56,005 nt of DNA, from the NCBI RefSeq assembly GCF_001668625.1, contig NZ_LZLJ01000027.1, forward strand, positions 1-56,005, given 5' to 3'. The position numbers and the translations under genes were made by a program. This document shows positions 27,971-36,115 of the stretch, piece by piece. The DNA is from Mycobacterium sp. 1274756.6 (GTDB lineage: Bacteria; Actinomycetota; Actinomycetes; Mycobacteriales; Mycobacteriaceae). Below the pieces are notes generated by a model. That model saw only the letters and a list, made by a program, of their open reading frames with translations. It had not been told where the DNA came from and searched no databases. Positions within the stretch are counted from its first letter, which is position 1. Every line of letters begins with the position of its first letter.

Positions 27971-30019
27971 ATGCCCACCGCGGTGACATCGTTTCCGCAC
28001 GACGTCCAGACGATCGAGAACGTCTTCATCACCATGGCCGACGGCTGCCGGCTGGCGGCCCGCATCTGGCTGCCCCGCGACGCGGAGCAGCGTCCGGTTC
28101 CGGCCGTGCTGGAGTATCTGCCGTACCGCAAACGCGACGGCACCCGGGAGCGCGACACCCTCAACCACCCGTATCTGGCCGGCCACGGCTACGCCTGCGT
28201 GCGGGTGGACATGCGCGGCAGCGGCGACTCCGACGGGCTGCTGACCGACGAATACCTGCCCGCCGAGCAGGACGACGGCTGTGACGTCATCGCCTGGATC
28301 GCCGAACAGCCCTGGTGTGACGGCAATGTCGGGATGATGGGCATCTCCTGGGGCGGTTTCAACAGCCTGCACGTGGCGGCGCGCCGGCCGCCCGCGCTCA
28401 AGGCGATCATCAGCGCCTCGGCCACCGACGACCTCTACGTCGACAACATGCACTACATGGGCGGCTGCCTGCTCTCGGACAACCTGTCGGAGGCGACGGT
28501 GATGTTCGCCAACAACAGTTTGCCGCCCGATCCCGAGATCGTCGGTGACCGCTGGCGCCAGATGTGGCTGGAACGGTTGGACGGCAGCGGGTTATGGGTG
28601 GAGAAGTGGCTGGAGCATCAGCATCGCGACGAGTACTGGAAACGCGCGTCGGTCGATGAGGACTACTCGGCGCTGCAGTGTCCGGTGCTGGCGGTCGGCG
28701 GCTGGGCGGACGGCTACACCAACGCGATCTTCCGGCTGCTGCAGCATCTCGAGGTGCCGCGCAAGGGACTGATCGGCCCGTGGGGCCACAAGTATCCGCA
28801 TCTGGGCGTGCCGGGACCGGCGATCGGCTTCCTGCAGGAGGTGGTGCGCTGGTGGGATCACTGGCTCAAGGGCATCGACAACGGGGTCATGGACGAGCCG
28901 ATGCTGCGCGCCTGGATGCAGGACAGCGTGGCGCCCCACCCCACTTACGCGGAACGCCCGGGCCGCTGGGTGGGGGTGCCCGGCTGGCCCAGCCCGCACA
29001 CCGACGACCTCCGCTACACCCTCACCCCCCGCGGGCTGGCGGAGCGACCGGATGCGGAGCAGACGCCGGAGCGGTCGTTGACCATCAACTCCCCACTGAG
29101 CGTGGGTCTTTCCGGCGGCAAGTGGGCGTCGTATGCGGCCACCCCGGACCTGCCGACCGATCAGCGCGACAGCGACGGCGGCGCGCTGGTCTTCGACACC
29201 GAGCCGCTCACCGAGCCGCTCGAGGTGCTCGGCCTGCCCGAACTGGACCTGGAGATCACCGCCGACAAACCGGTCGCCATGGTCGCCGCGCGACTCTCCG
29301 ACGTCGCACCCGACGGCGAGGCGACCCGGGTCACCTACGGCCTGCTCAACCTGACCCACCGGGACGGCAGCGCCGACCCGCAGCCGCTGACCCCCGGGCA
29401 GCGGTATCGGGTGCAGGTACCGCTCAACGGGATGGCGCAGGTGTTTCCCGCCGGTCACCGGCTGCGACTGTCGGTGTCGAGTTCGTACTTCCCGCTGGTG
29501 TGGCCGGCCCCCGAGGCGGCGACCCTCACCCTGTTCACCGGCCGCTGCAGCCTCCACGTGCCGGTGCGTCCGCGCCGCGACGACGCCGACGCGGCGCTGC
29601 CCGCGTTCGGCCCGCCGGAGGCGGCGCCGCCGCTGGCGGTGACACCGCTGGCGACCGGCGAGCATCACTGGCGGATCACCCGAGATCTGGCCAGCGGCAT
29701 GACGACCCTGGAGATCGCCGACGATCACGGCGAGTTCGTCATCGACGAGACCGACACGGCGGTGCGGTCCAACACCACCGAGTGGTTCAGCTTCTGCGGC
29801 AACGACCCGACCTCGGTGCGCGGCGAAACCCGCACCCTGCGCGGCCTGCGGCGCGACGACTGGGATGTGGAGGTCGCCACGGTGACGGTATTGACCTGTA
29901 CCGAGACGGATTTCGTGGTCACCGCGCAACTCGACGCCTACGAGACCGACGCCCGGCACGGCCGACGGCGGGTGTATGCGCAGAGTTGGACGCGCGAGAT
30001 ACCGCGCGATCTGGTCTGA
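27971..30019 (+). CDS. CocE/NonD family hydrolase (X-Pro dipeptidyl-peptidase-like)
   Basis: The 682-residue protein has the alpha/beta-hydrolase domain of the CocE/NonD family: RVDMRGSGDSDG, nucleophile GISWGG (Ser126), acid in GGWADGYTN (Asp247) and His in GPWGHKYPH (His273), then a C-terminal jelly-roll domain (LRLSVSSSYFPLVWP). Family members cleave acyl esters or X-Pro peptides. No signal peptide is seen, so it is probably cytosolic. AAAGGAGG lies 5 nt before the ATG, one of the strongest ribosome sites in the window. It follows the ATP-grasp gene in an apparent two-gene operon. Confidence 0.9.
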   Translation: MPTAVTSFPHDVQTIENVFITMADGCRLAARIWLPRDAEQRPVPAVLEYLPYRKRDGTRERDTLNHPYLAGHGYACVRVDMRGSGDSDGLLTDEYLPAEQDDGCDVIAWIAEQPWCDGNVGMMGISWGGFNSLHVAARRPPALKAIISASATDDLYVDNMHYMGGCLLSDNLSEATVMFANNSLPPDPEIVGDRWRQMWLERLDGSGLWVEKWLEHQHRDEYWKRASVDEDYSALQCPVLAVGGWADGYTNAIFRLLQHLEVPRKGLIGPWGHKYPHLGVPGPAIGFLQEVVRWWDHWLKGIDNGVMDEPMLRAWMQDSVAPHPTYAERPGRWVGVPGWPSPHTDDLRYTLTPRGLAERPDAEQTPERSLTINSPLSVGLSGGKWASYAATPDLPTDQRDSDGGALVFDTEPLTEPLEVLGLPELDLEITADKPVAMVAARLSDVAPDGEATRVTYGLLNLTHRDGSADPQPLTPGQRYRVQVPLNGMAQVFPAGHRLRLSVSSSYFPLVWPAPEAATLTLFTGRCSLHVPVRPRRDDADAALPAFGPPEAAPPLAVTPLATGEHHWRITRDLASGMTTLEIADDHGEFVIDETDTAVRSNTTEWFSFCGNDPTSVRGETRTLRGLRRDDWDVEVATVTVLTCTETDFVVTAQLDAYETDARHGRRRVYAQSWTREIPRDLV

Positions 30020-30067
30020 GGGGCGGCGCTAGGCAGCTTGGGCGGTCCTCGGGAGTGTGCGCTGTCG

Positions 30068-30304
30068 CTACGCGGCGGGCGGATCGCCTCGGTCGAGTTT
30101 CTCGGCGATCCACACCTTGATCAGCGACTGGCGGGTGACGCCGAGTCGGGTGGCTTCCCGGTCAAGTTCTGCGATCATCCAGGCCGGAAAATCGACATTG
30201 ACCCGTCGAGGTTCCTCACCGGGACGCCGCGCCCGCGCAGTGTCGAGCCGGGCACTCACGTCCTGACCGGCATCGAACCGTTCAGCGAAATCGCTAGCTT
30301 TCAT
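30068..30304 (-). CDS. BrnA-like ribbon-helix-helix antitoxin
   Basis: The 78-residue protein has a C-terminal ribbon-helix-helix segment (RRVNVDFPAWMIAELDREATRLGVTRQSLIKVWIAEKL) for DNA binding and a charged N-terminus (MKASDFAERFDAGQDVS) for toxin binding, as in BrnA/CopG-type antitoxins. It starts at ATG 30304, overlapping the toxin end. It would repress its own promoter and neutralise the BrnT-like toxin. The antitoxin itself looks intact. Confidence 0.85.
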   Translation of the reverse strand: MKASDFAERFDAGQDVSARLDTARARRPGEEPRRVNVDFPAWMIAELDREATRLGVTRQSLIKVWIAEKLDRGDPPAA

Positions 30305-30558
30305 AGATCGCCACCTCTTCGTCTCGGGACCGCCGCACCGAGATGATGCGCAACCCGGTCGTCGCGGTAGGTAACGACCGCCGACCAACATCGGTCAGCG
30401 ATTCTGCCAATCACCATCCACTTCGACTCATCGCTCGTTCGCGCCGGAACCTCGATGCGGCGGAGGTCGCGCCAAATGTTCTGCGCCGCCACGAAGTCGA
30501 TCCCGTGTTTGGTTTGGTTCGCCGCGCTTTTGCCCGGGTCGAACTCAAACTCTGGCAT
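30294..30558 (-). pseudogene. BrnT-like toxin with a C-terminal frameshift
   Basis: The frame from ATG 30558 encodes EFDPGKSAANQTKHGIDFVAA and VIGRIADRCWSAVVTYRDDRV, the BrnT fold (RelE-like ribonuclease). After DDRV it reads AHHLGAAVPRRRGGDL and stops at 30301. Skipping one base near 30351 restores RIISVRRSRDEEVAIYES, the normal BrnT ending, with its stop at 30294 overlapping the antitoxin start. The conserved Arg-rich C-terminal strand needed for activity in this family is therefore out of frame. Either the toxin is inactivated or there is a one-base sequence error. The gene stands immediately before the antitoxin in the usual toxin-first order. Confidence 0.8.
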
Positions 30559-30600
30559 GTATAAAAACCATACCGTAATTACTCACAATGCGGCACCGGC
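30559..30600 (-). promoter_or_regulatory. AT-rich promoter/operator of the toxin-antitoxin module
   Basis: The bases just upstream of the toxin ATG are strikingly AT-rich for this genome and include palindromic GTAATTAC and an interrupted repeat GTAT/ATAC around TTTTTA. TTGTGA could serve as -35. An antitoxin RHH operator is expected here. Confidence 0.5.
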
Positions 30601-30646
30601 CCACTTGACTGCGGCCATGAGTCGCCCAGACGCCAGTGCCGGGGCG

Positions 30647-31516
30647 CTACGGCGTGTACTCCGCGGCCCCGTCGTCGAGCACCACCCGGGCCTCCCCGCC
30701 GTCGGCGCCGGACGCCTCGGTGCGGAAGACCGCGCGGCCGGACTCGGTGCGCCAGATCGAGGTGGTCAGCGTCTCGCCGGGGAACACGGGCGAGGTGAAC
30801 CGGGCGTCGATCGCGGTGACCTTGGTCGCGTCGCCGCCGCCGAGTTCGGCGACCAGGGCGCGACCGGCGAACCCGTAGGTGCACAGCCCGTGCAGGATCG
30901 GTTTGGGGAACCCGGCCAACGTCTGGGCGAACCAGGGGTCGCTGTGCAGCGGGTTGCGGTCCCCGGAGAGCCGGTAGAGCAGCGCCTGGTCCTCCCGGGT
31001 GGGGTAGGCGATCCGGGCGTCGGGCTCGCGGTCGGGGAACTCCGGTGCGGCCGGCCGCTGCCCGGGCTGCCCGCCGAAGCCGCCCGCGCCGCGGATGACC
31101 GCGGTGGCCAGCGTCTCCACCAGCACCTCGCCGGTGTCGGGATCGCTGCCGCGGGCCCGCATCACCACGATCGCGTTCTTGCCCTCGCCCTTGTCCTGGA
31201 TGTCGGCGACCTCGGAGACCACGCTGAGCCGGCCGGACGGCGGCAGCGGCGCGAACAACCGGATCTGCTGGGAGCCGTGCAGAAGCTTGCTGAAGTCGAA
31301 CTCGCCGATCTTGCCGACCGCGCCGAAACCGATGCAGCAGATGACCGCGTAGGTGGGCAGCACCTGCTGGGGGATGTCGTGGCTGTTCTCGGTGGTGAAC
31401 GCCAGGTCGTCGACGCCGGCGCCGACCCCGAGCGCGTAGAGCATGGTGTCGCGCTCGGACCACTTCGTCAGCGTCGGCTCGGCGGTGGCCCCGATGGCGT
31501 TCGGATCGATCGGCAT
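30647..31516 (-). CDS. htdY: (3R)-hydroxyacyl-CoA / acyl-thioester dehydratase, MaoC double hot-dog
   Basis: The 289-residue protein has a MaoC-like double hot-dog fold: an N-terminal substrate half (LLYALGVGAGVDDLAFTTEN) and a C-terminal half with the hydratase-2 motif YRLSGDRNPLHSDPWFA carrying the catalytic Asp/His. It matches Rv3389c (HtdY), which hydrates (2E)-enoyl-CoA to (3R)-hydroxyacyl-CoA in fatty acid metabolism. ATG 31516 is preferred over the one at 31522 because GGGAGG lies 7 nt upstream of it. It is divergent from lpqD. Confidence 0.95.
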   Translation of the reverse strand: MPIDPNAIGATAEPTLTKWSERDTMLYALGVGAGVDDLAFTTENSHDIPQQVLPTYAVICCIGFGAVGKIGEFDFSKLLHGSQQIRLFAPLPPSGRLSVVSEVADIQDKGEGKNAIVVMRARGSDPDTGEVLVETLATAVIRGAGGFGGQPGQRPAAPEFPDREPDARIAYPTREDQALLYRLSGDRNPLHSDPWFAQTLAGFPKPILHGLCTYGFAGRALVAELGGGDATKVTAIDARFTSPVFPGETLTTSIWRTESGRAVFRTEASGADGGEARVVLDDGAAEYTP

Positions 31517-31560
31517 GAGCAAACCTCCCGGTCAAAAGCTGTTCATAGCGGTCTCGCGCT

Positions 31561-31587
31561 GGGTAGCGTGTCAACCGAACGCTACCC
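31561..31587. promoter_or_regulatory. Perfect 9-9-9 inverted repeat between htdY and lpqD
   Basis: GGGTAGCGT (31561-31569) and ACGCTACCC (31579-31587) are exact reverse complements separated by 9 bp. The site abuts the lpqD ribosome site (GGGAGG, 31588-31593) and lies 45 nt upstream of htdY. Size and placement suit a TetR-like operator for both genes or an lpqD leader hairpin. Confidence 0.5.
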
Positions 31588-31602
31588 GGGAGGTCGAATC
31601 AG

Positions 31603-32310
31603 ATGCGTGAACCCGGCCGTCGGAGCCTCCGCGGGATCGCCGCGCTGCTCGTCGCGGTGGGATTGCTCAGTGGCTGCTCGTCGGGCAACCATCCCCGCAA
31701 CATCACCCTGACGTTCATCCGGCACGCCGAGTCCGAGGCCAACGCCGCCCAGATCATCGACACCACGGTGCCGGGGCCGTCGCTGTCGGAGAAGGGGATG
31801 GAGCAGGCGCTGGAGGGCGCCCGTCAGCTGGTCGACAACGGCTACGACGGCATCTACGCCTCGGCGATGCTGCGGTCCCAGCAGACCGCCGATCCGCTGT
31901 CGGCGGCGCTGGGCCGCCAGGTCGAGGTGCTGCCCGGCCTCAACGAGATCGACGCCGGCTGGTTCGAGGGCCGGTCGGACACCGTCGCGCAGGCGACCTA
32001 CCTGCTGGCGCCGCTGGCCTGGCTGGACAGTGACCGCGACGCCACGATCCCCGGCTCGGTGAACGGCAACGAGTTCGACGACGCGTTCCGGGCGGCGGTG
32101 CGCAAGATCTACGTGCGCGGCGACGCCAAACCGGTGGCGTTCTCCCACGGGATCGCGATCGCGGTCTGGACGTTGATGAACGTCAGCAATCCGGCGAGCG
32201 ATCTGGTGACCCGCCACCCGTTGCCCAACATGGGCCGGGTGGTGATCACCGGCAACCCGATCACCGGCTGGAAACTGATCGATTGGGACGGCGTCCGCGA
32301 CTTCAGCTGA
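31603..32310 (+). CDS. lpqD: Lipoprotein LpqD, histidine-phosphatase (phosphoglycerate-mutase) fold
   Basis: The 235-residue protein starts with a lipoprotein signal peptide: a basic N-terminus, a hydrophobic core and lipobox LLSGC with Cys25 as lipidated residue. The mature domain has the histidine-phosphatase motif FIRHAESEAN (Arg40, His41), SAMLRSQQTADPL, LNEIDAGWFEG and VAFSHGIAI with the second catalytic His. It should face the periplasm on the membrane. It corresponds to Rv3390. The substrate is unknown. GGGAGG precedes the ATG. Confidence 0.95.
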   Translation: MREPGRRSLRGIAALLVAVGLLSGCSSGNHPRNITLTFIRHAESEANAAQIIDTTVPGPSLSEKGMEQALEGARQLVDNGYDGIYASAMLRSQQTADPLSAALGRQVEVLPGLNEIDAGWFEGRSDTVAQATYLLAPLAWLDSDRDATIPGSVNGNEFDDAFRAAVRKIYVRGDAKPVAFSHGIAIAVWTLMNVSNPASDLVTRHPLPNMGRVVITGNPITGWKLIDWDGVRDFS

Positions 32311-32348
32311 CTATTGACCTTCCCGCGGGCAGCGACCACCATGTCCCC

Positions 32349-34379
32349 ATGCGCTATGTCGTTACCGGCGGTACCGGGTTTATTGGCCGGCGGGTCGTGG
32401 CCCGACTGCTCCAGACCGATCCGCAGGCCCGCATCTGGGTCCTGGTGCGCCGGCCGTCGCTGAGCCGCTTCGAACAACTCGTTCGCGACCACTGGGACGA
32501 GCGGGTCCACGCCCTGGTCGGGGACCTCGCCGCCGCCGACCTGGGCCTGACCGACGCCGCCGTCACCGAGCTGGGTGCCGTCGACCACGTGGTGCACTGC
32601 GCGGCGATCTATGACATCACCGCTGAGGCCACCGACCAGCAGCGCACCAATGTCGCGGGCACCGAGGCGGTGATCGCGCTGGCCCGACGGCTGGACGCGA
32701 CCCTGCACCACGTGTCCTCGATCGCGGTGGCCGGCACCTTCCGCGGCGAGTTCACCGAGGACGACCTCGACGTCGGCCAGGAGTTGCCCACCCCGTATCA
32801 CCAGACCAAGTTCCAAGCCGAACTGGCGGTCCGGTCGGCCCCCGGCCTGCGCTACCGCATCTACCGCCCCGCGGTGGTGGTCGGCGACTCGCGCACCGGT
32901 GAGATGGACAAGATCGACGGGCCCTACTACTTCTTCCCGATGCTGGCCCGGCTGGCCGCGCTGCCCACGCTGACCCCGGTGCTGCTGCCCGATGTCGGGC
33001 GCACCAACATCGTGCCGGTCGACTACGTCGTCGACGCTCTGGTCGCGTTGCTGCGCGACGGCCCGGACTCCTGGGACGGGCGGACCTTCCACCTGACCGC
33101 GCCGGCGACGGTGAGTCTGCGTGACATCTACCGCGGGGTGGCCAAGGCGGCCGGGCTGCCGCCGCTGCGCGGCCGGCTGCCCGCGGTGGTGGCCGCACCG
33201 GTGCTGCAGGTGCGCGGCCGGGCCAAGGTGTGGCGCAACATGGTCGCCACCCAGCTGGGCATCCCGCCGGAGGTGCTCGACGTGGTCAGCCTGCGGCCGA
33301 CCTTCATCGCCGAGGCGACCCGGGCCGCGCTGCGCCGGGCCGGGCACGCCGACCTGACGGTCCCGGCGTTCGGTGACTACGCACCGGCGCTGTGGCGGTA
33401 CTGGGCCGCCCATCTCAACCCCGACCGGGCGCGCCGCGACGACCCCGGCGGGCCGCTGGTGGGCCGGCACGTGATCATCACCGGCGCCTCCAGCGGCATC
33501 GGGCGCGCCGCGGCGATCGCGGTCGCCGAGCGCGGCGCCACCGTGTTCGCCCTGGCCCGCGACGGCGCGGCGCTCGACGAGCTGGTCGGCGAGATCCGCG
33601 CGGCCGGCGGCCGGGCGCATGCGTTCAGCTGCGATGTCACCGACGCCGCCTCGGTGGAGACCACGATCAAAGACATCCTGGGCCGCTTCGACCACGTCGA
33701 CTATCTGGTCAACAACGCCGGGCGTTCGATCCGCCGCTCGGTGGTCAATGCCACCGACCGCATGCACGACTACGAGCGGGTGATGGCGGTGAACTACTTC
33801 GGCGCGGTGCGCATGACCCTGGCGCTGCTGCCGCACTGGCGGGAGCGGCGATTCGGCCACGTGGTCAACGTCTCCAGCGCCGGGGTGTTGGCCCGCAGCC
33901 CCAAATACAGTGCCTACCTGCCGAGCAAGGCGGCGCTGGACGCGTTCGCCGAGGTGGTCTCGACCGAGACGCTCTCCGACCACATCACGTTCACCAACAT
34001 CCACATGCCGCTGGTGGCCACCCCGATGATCGCCCCGTCGCGCCGGCTCAACCCGGTGCCCCCGATCAGCGCGGAGCACGCGGCCGCGATGGTGGTGCGC
34101 GCGCTGGTCGACAAGCCCGCCCGGATCGACACCCCGTCGGGGACGCTGGCCGAACTCGGCCACTACTTCACCCCGCGGCTGACCCGGCGGATCCTCCACC
34201 AGCTCTACCTGGGCTACCCCGATTCGCCGGCGGCCCGCGGGGAGGAACCGCGACCGGTCGACCCGCCGCGCCCGCCGGTGCGCCGGCGCCCGAAACGGCC
34301 GGTGCGGGCGGTCTCCCGGATGCGCGCACCGCGACCGGTCAAGCAGGTGGTGCGGATGGTGCCCGGCGTACATTGGTGA
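32349..34379 (+). CDS. acrA1: Multidomain fatty acyl-CoA reductase
   Basis: The 676-residue protein fuses an N-terminal extended SDR domain (VTGGTGFIGRR, residues 6-15; VSSIAVAGTF; YHQTKFQAE) to a classical SDR domain (VIITGASSGIGRA from about residue 376; NNAGRSIRRS; catalytic YLPSK). This matches Rv3391 (AcrA1) and acyl-CoA reductases that make fatty aldehydes or alcohols for wax and lipid synthesis. The last 50 residues are Pro/Arg-rich. ATG 32349 gives MRYVVTGGTGF; the longer upstream frame overlaps lpqD. It lies 38 nt after lpqD, probably the same operon. Confidence 0.94.
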   Translation: MRYVVTGGTGFIGRRVVARLLQTDPQARIWVLVRRPSLSRFEQLVRDHWDERVHALVGDLAAADLGLTDAAVTELGAVDHVVHCAAIYDITAEATDQQRTNVAGTEAVIALARRLDATLHHVSSIAVAGTFRGEFTEDDLDVGQELPTPYHQTKFQAELAVRSAPGLRYRIYRPAVVVGDSRTGEMDKIDGPYYFFPMLARLAALPTLTPVLLPDVGRTNIVPVDYVVDALVALLRDGPDSWDGRTFHLTAPATVSLRDIYRGVAKAAGLPPLRGRLPAVVAAPVLQVRGRAKVWRNMVATQLGIPPEVLDVVSLRPTFIAEATRAALRRAGHADLTVPAFGDYAPALWRYWAAHLNPDRARRDDPGGPLVGRHVIITGASSGIGRAAAIAVAERGATVFALARDGAALDELVGEIRAAGGRAHAFSCDVTDAASVETTIKDILGRFDHVDYLVNNAGRSIRRSVVNATDRMHDYERVMAVNYFGAVRMTLALLPHWRERRFGHVVNVSSAGVLARSPKYSAYLPSKAALDAFAEVVSTETLSDHITFTNIHMPLVATPMIAPSRRLNPVPPISAEHAAAMVVRALVDKPARIDTPSGTLAELGHYFTPRLTRRILHQLYLGYPDSPAARGEEPRPVDPPRPPVRRRPKRPVRAVSRMRAPRPVKQVVRMVPGVHW

Positions 34380-34395
34380 GCCGGGAGGCGATCGA

Positions 34396-35151
34396 ATGGC
34401 GCGGTCGGCGGAGCACGACACCGACGAGACACTGGAGCAGCGCTGGAACCGGGTCCGTGACCGGGTCGCCGAGGCCTGCCGGTCTGCCGGCCGCGACCCG
34501 GCCGAGGTGCGAATCCTGCCGGTGAGCAAGACCTTCGGTCCGCCGGTGATCCGCGACGCGGTGGCGCTGGGGCTGCACCGCTTCGGCGAGAACAAGGTTC
34601 AGGAGATCCGGGAGAAGGCCGAACCGCTGGCCGACTGCGCCATCGACTGGGTGATGATCGGGCACCTGCAGACCAACAAGGCCAACCTGGTGGCCCGGCT
34701 GGCCAGCGAGGTGCAGTCGTTGGATCGGCCGAAACTGGCTGCGGCACTGGATCGTCGGCTGCAGCGGGAGGGCCGCGCCATCGACGTGCTGGTGCAGGTG
34801 AAGACCTCCGACGAGCCCAGCAAGTACGGGCTGCCGCCCGAGCAGCTGCCGGCCTTCCTCGAGCAGCTCGGCGAGTACCCCAGTCTGCGGGTGCGCGGCT
34901 TGATGACGTTGGCGGTGCACACCGCCGATCCCGACACCGTGCGGGCCTGTTTCCGCCGGCTGCGCGAGTTGCGCGACCGCGCGGCCGCCGACGGTCACGA
35001 CCTGCCCGAGCTGTCGATGGGCATGAGCGGGGACTTCCCGCTGGCGATCGCCGAAGGCGCCACCCAGGTGCGCATCGGCACCGCGATCTTCGGGCCGCGC
35101 CCGTACCCGGACTCCTACTACTGGCCGGAACGCGGCGGTGCCCGCGGGTAG
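34396..35151 (+). CDS. YggS/PROSC-family PLP-binding protein
   Basis: The 251-residue protein is a single-domain fold-type III PLP protein with the cofactor Lys in ILPVSKTF (Lys45), GLHRFGENKVQEIREK, WVMIGHLQTNKA, LMTLAVHT and LSMGMSGDFPLAIAEGATQVRIGTAIFG. YggS proteins buffer PLP rather than catalyse. Mycobacteria normally have one in the division cluster near ftsZ (Rv2148c), so this would be a second copy. It lies 16 nt after acrA1, and its end overlaps iunH by 14 nt, implying cotranslation. In M. tuberculosis the mycolate methylase cmaA1 lies at this point. Confidence 0.9.
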   Translation: MARSAEHDTDETLEQRWNRVRDRVAEACRSAGRDPAEVRILPVSKTFGPPVIRDAVALGLHRFGENKVQEIREKAEPLADCAIDWVMIGHLQTNKANLVARLASEVQSLDRPKLAAALDRRLQREGRAIDVLVQVKTSDEPSKYGLPPEQLPAFLEQLGEYPSLRVRGLMTLAVHTADPDTVRACFRRLRELRDRAAADGHDLPELSMGMSGDFPLAIAEGATQVRIGTAIFGPRPYPDSYYWPERGGARG

Positions 35152-36115
35152 CCAGCCGGTGTTCCTCGACGCCGACACCGGCGTCGACGACGCGATGGCG
35201 CTGGTGTACCTGCTGGCCAGCGCGGAAGCCGACCTGGTCGGGGTCGCCGCCACCGCGGGCAACGTGGCGGTGGATCAGGTGTGCCGCAACAACCTCGACC
35301 TGCTGGCGTTCTGCGGGGCGGACGTCCCGGTGTCCCGCGGCGCGCAGGGTCCGCTGGCCGGGCCGTTGCCCACCGGCGCGGCCCACGGCGCGAGCGGGCT
35401 GGGCTATGCGCGCCTGCCGGCCGCGGCGACACCGCTCACCGGCCACGACGCCGCCACCGCCTGGGTGCGCGCCGCCCACACCCATCCGGGCCGGCTGATC
35501 GGGGTGGTCACCGGCCCGCTGACCAACCTGGCGCTGGCGGTGCGCGCCGAACCCGAGCTGCCGCGTCTGCTGCACCGGCTGGTCGTCATGGGCGGGGCCT
35601 ACGGCCGTCCCGGCGAGCCGCCCGCGGCGGCCGAGTGGAACCTCAGCGTGGACCCGGAGGCGGCCGACGAGGTGCTCGCCGCGTGGGCGCCGGTGGCCCC
35701 GCCGATCCTGTGCGGGCTGGAGTTGACCGCGCAGATCACCATGACGCCAGCGCATTTCGCCCAGCTGGCCGAGGTGGCCGGCGCGCCGACCAACCCGCTG
35801 TTGGCGGTGCTCGAGGACGCCATGCGGTTCTACTTCGAGGCCCACCGCGACCGCGGGTACGGCTATCTGGCCCACCTGCACGACCCGCTGGCTGCGGCGG
35901 TGGCGCTGGATCCGGCGCTGATCGTCACCCGGCCGGCGACGGTGGCCGTCGAGCTGGCCGACACCGAGCGGCGCGGGGTCACGGCGGTCGACTGGTCCGG
36001 GCGGTGCGGCCGCGCCGCCAACGCCCGGATCGGGGTGCAGGTCGATCCGACGGTGTTCTTCGCCCGGTTCGTGCGCCGGGTCGGGGAGTTCGCCGCCCGG
36101 CTGACCTACTCATAG
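35138..36115 (+). CDS. iunH: Nucleoside hydrolase
   Basis: The 325-residue protein has the nucleoside-hydrolase calcium site FLDADTGVDDAMAL (Asp11, Asp13, Asp17, Asp18), TAGNVAVDQVCRNN, GPLTNLALA, and MGGAYGRPGEPPAAAEWNLSVDPEAA. It cleaves the N-glycosidic bond of ribonucleosides to base and ribose. It corresponds to Rv3393. The GTG start overlaps the YggS gene by 14 nt. Its stop overlaps the convergent imuB stop by 10 nt. Confidence 0.93.
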   Translation: MPAGSQPVFLDADTGVDDAMALVYLLASAEADLVGVAATAGNVAVDQVCRNNLDLLAFCGADVPVSRGAQGPLAGPLPTGAAHGASGLGYARLPAAATPLTGHDAATAWVRAAHTHPGRLIGVVTGPLTNLALAVRAEPELPRLLHRLVVMGGAYGRPGEPPAAAEWNLSVDPEAADEVLAAWAPVAPPILCGLELTAQITMTPAHFAQLAEVAGAPTNPLLAVLEDAMRFYFEAHRDRGYGYLAHLHDPLAAAVALDPALIVTRPATVAVELADTERRGVTAVDWSGRCGRAANARIGVQVDPTVFFARFVRRVGEFAARLTYS

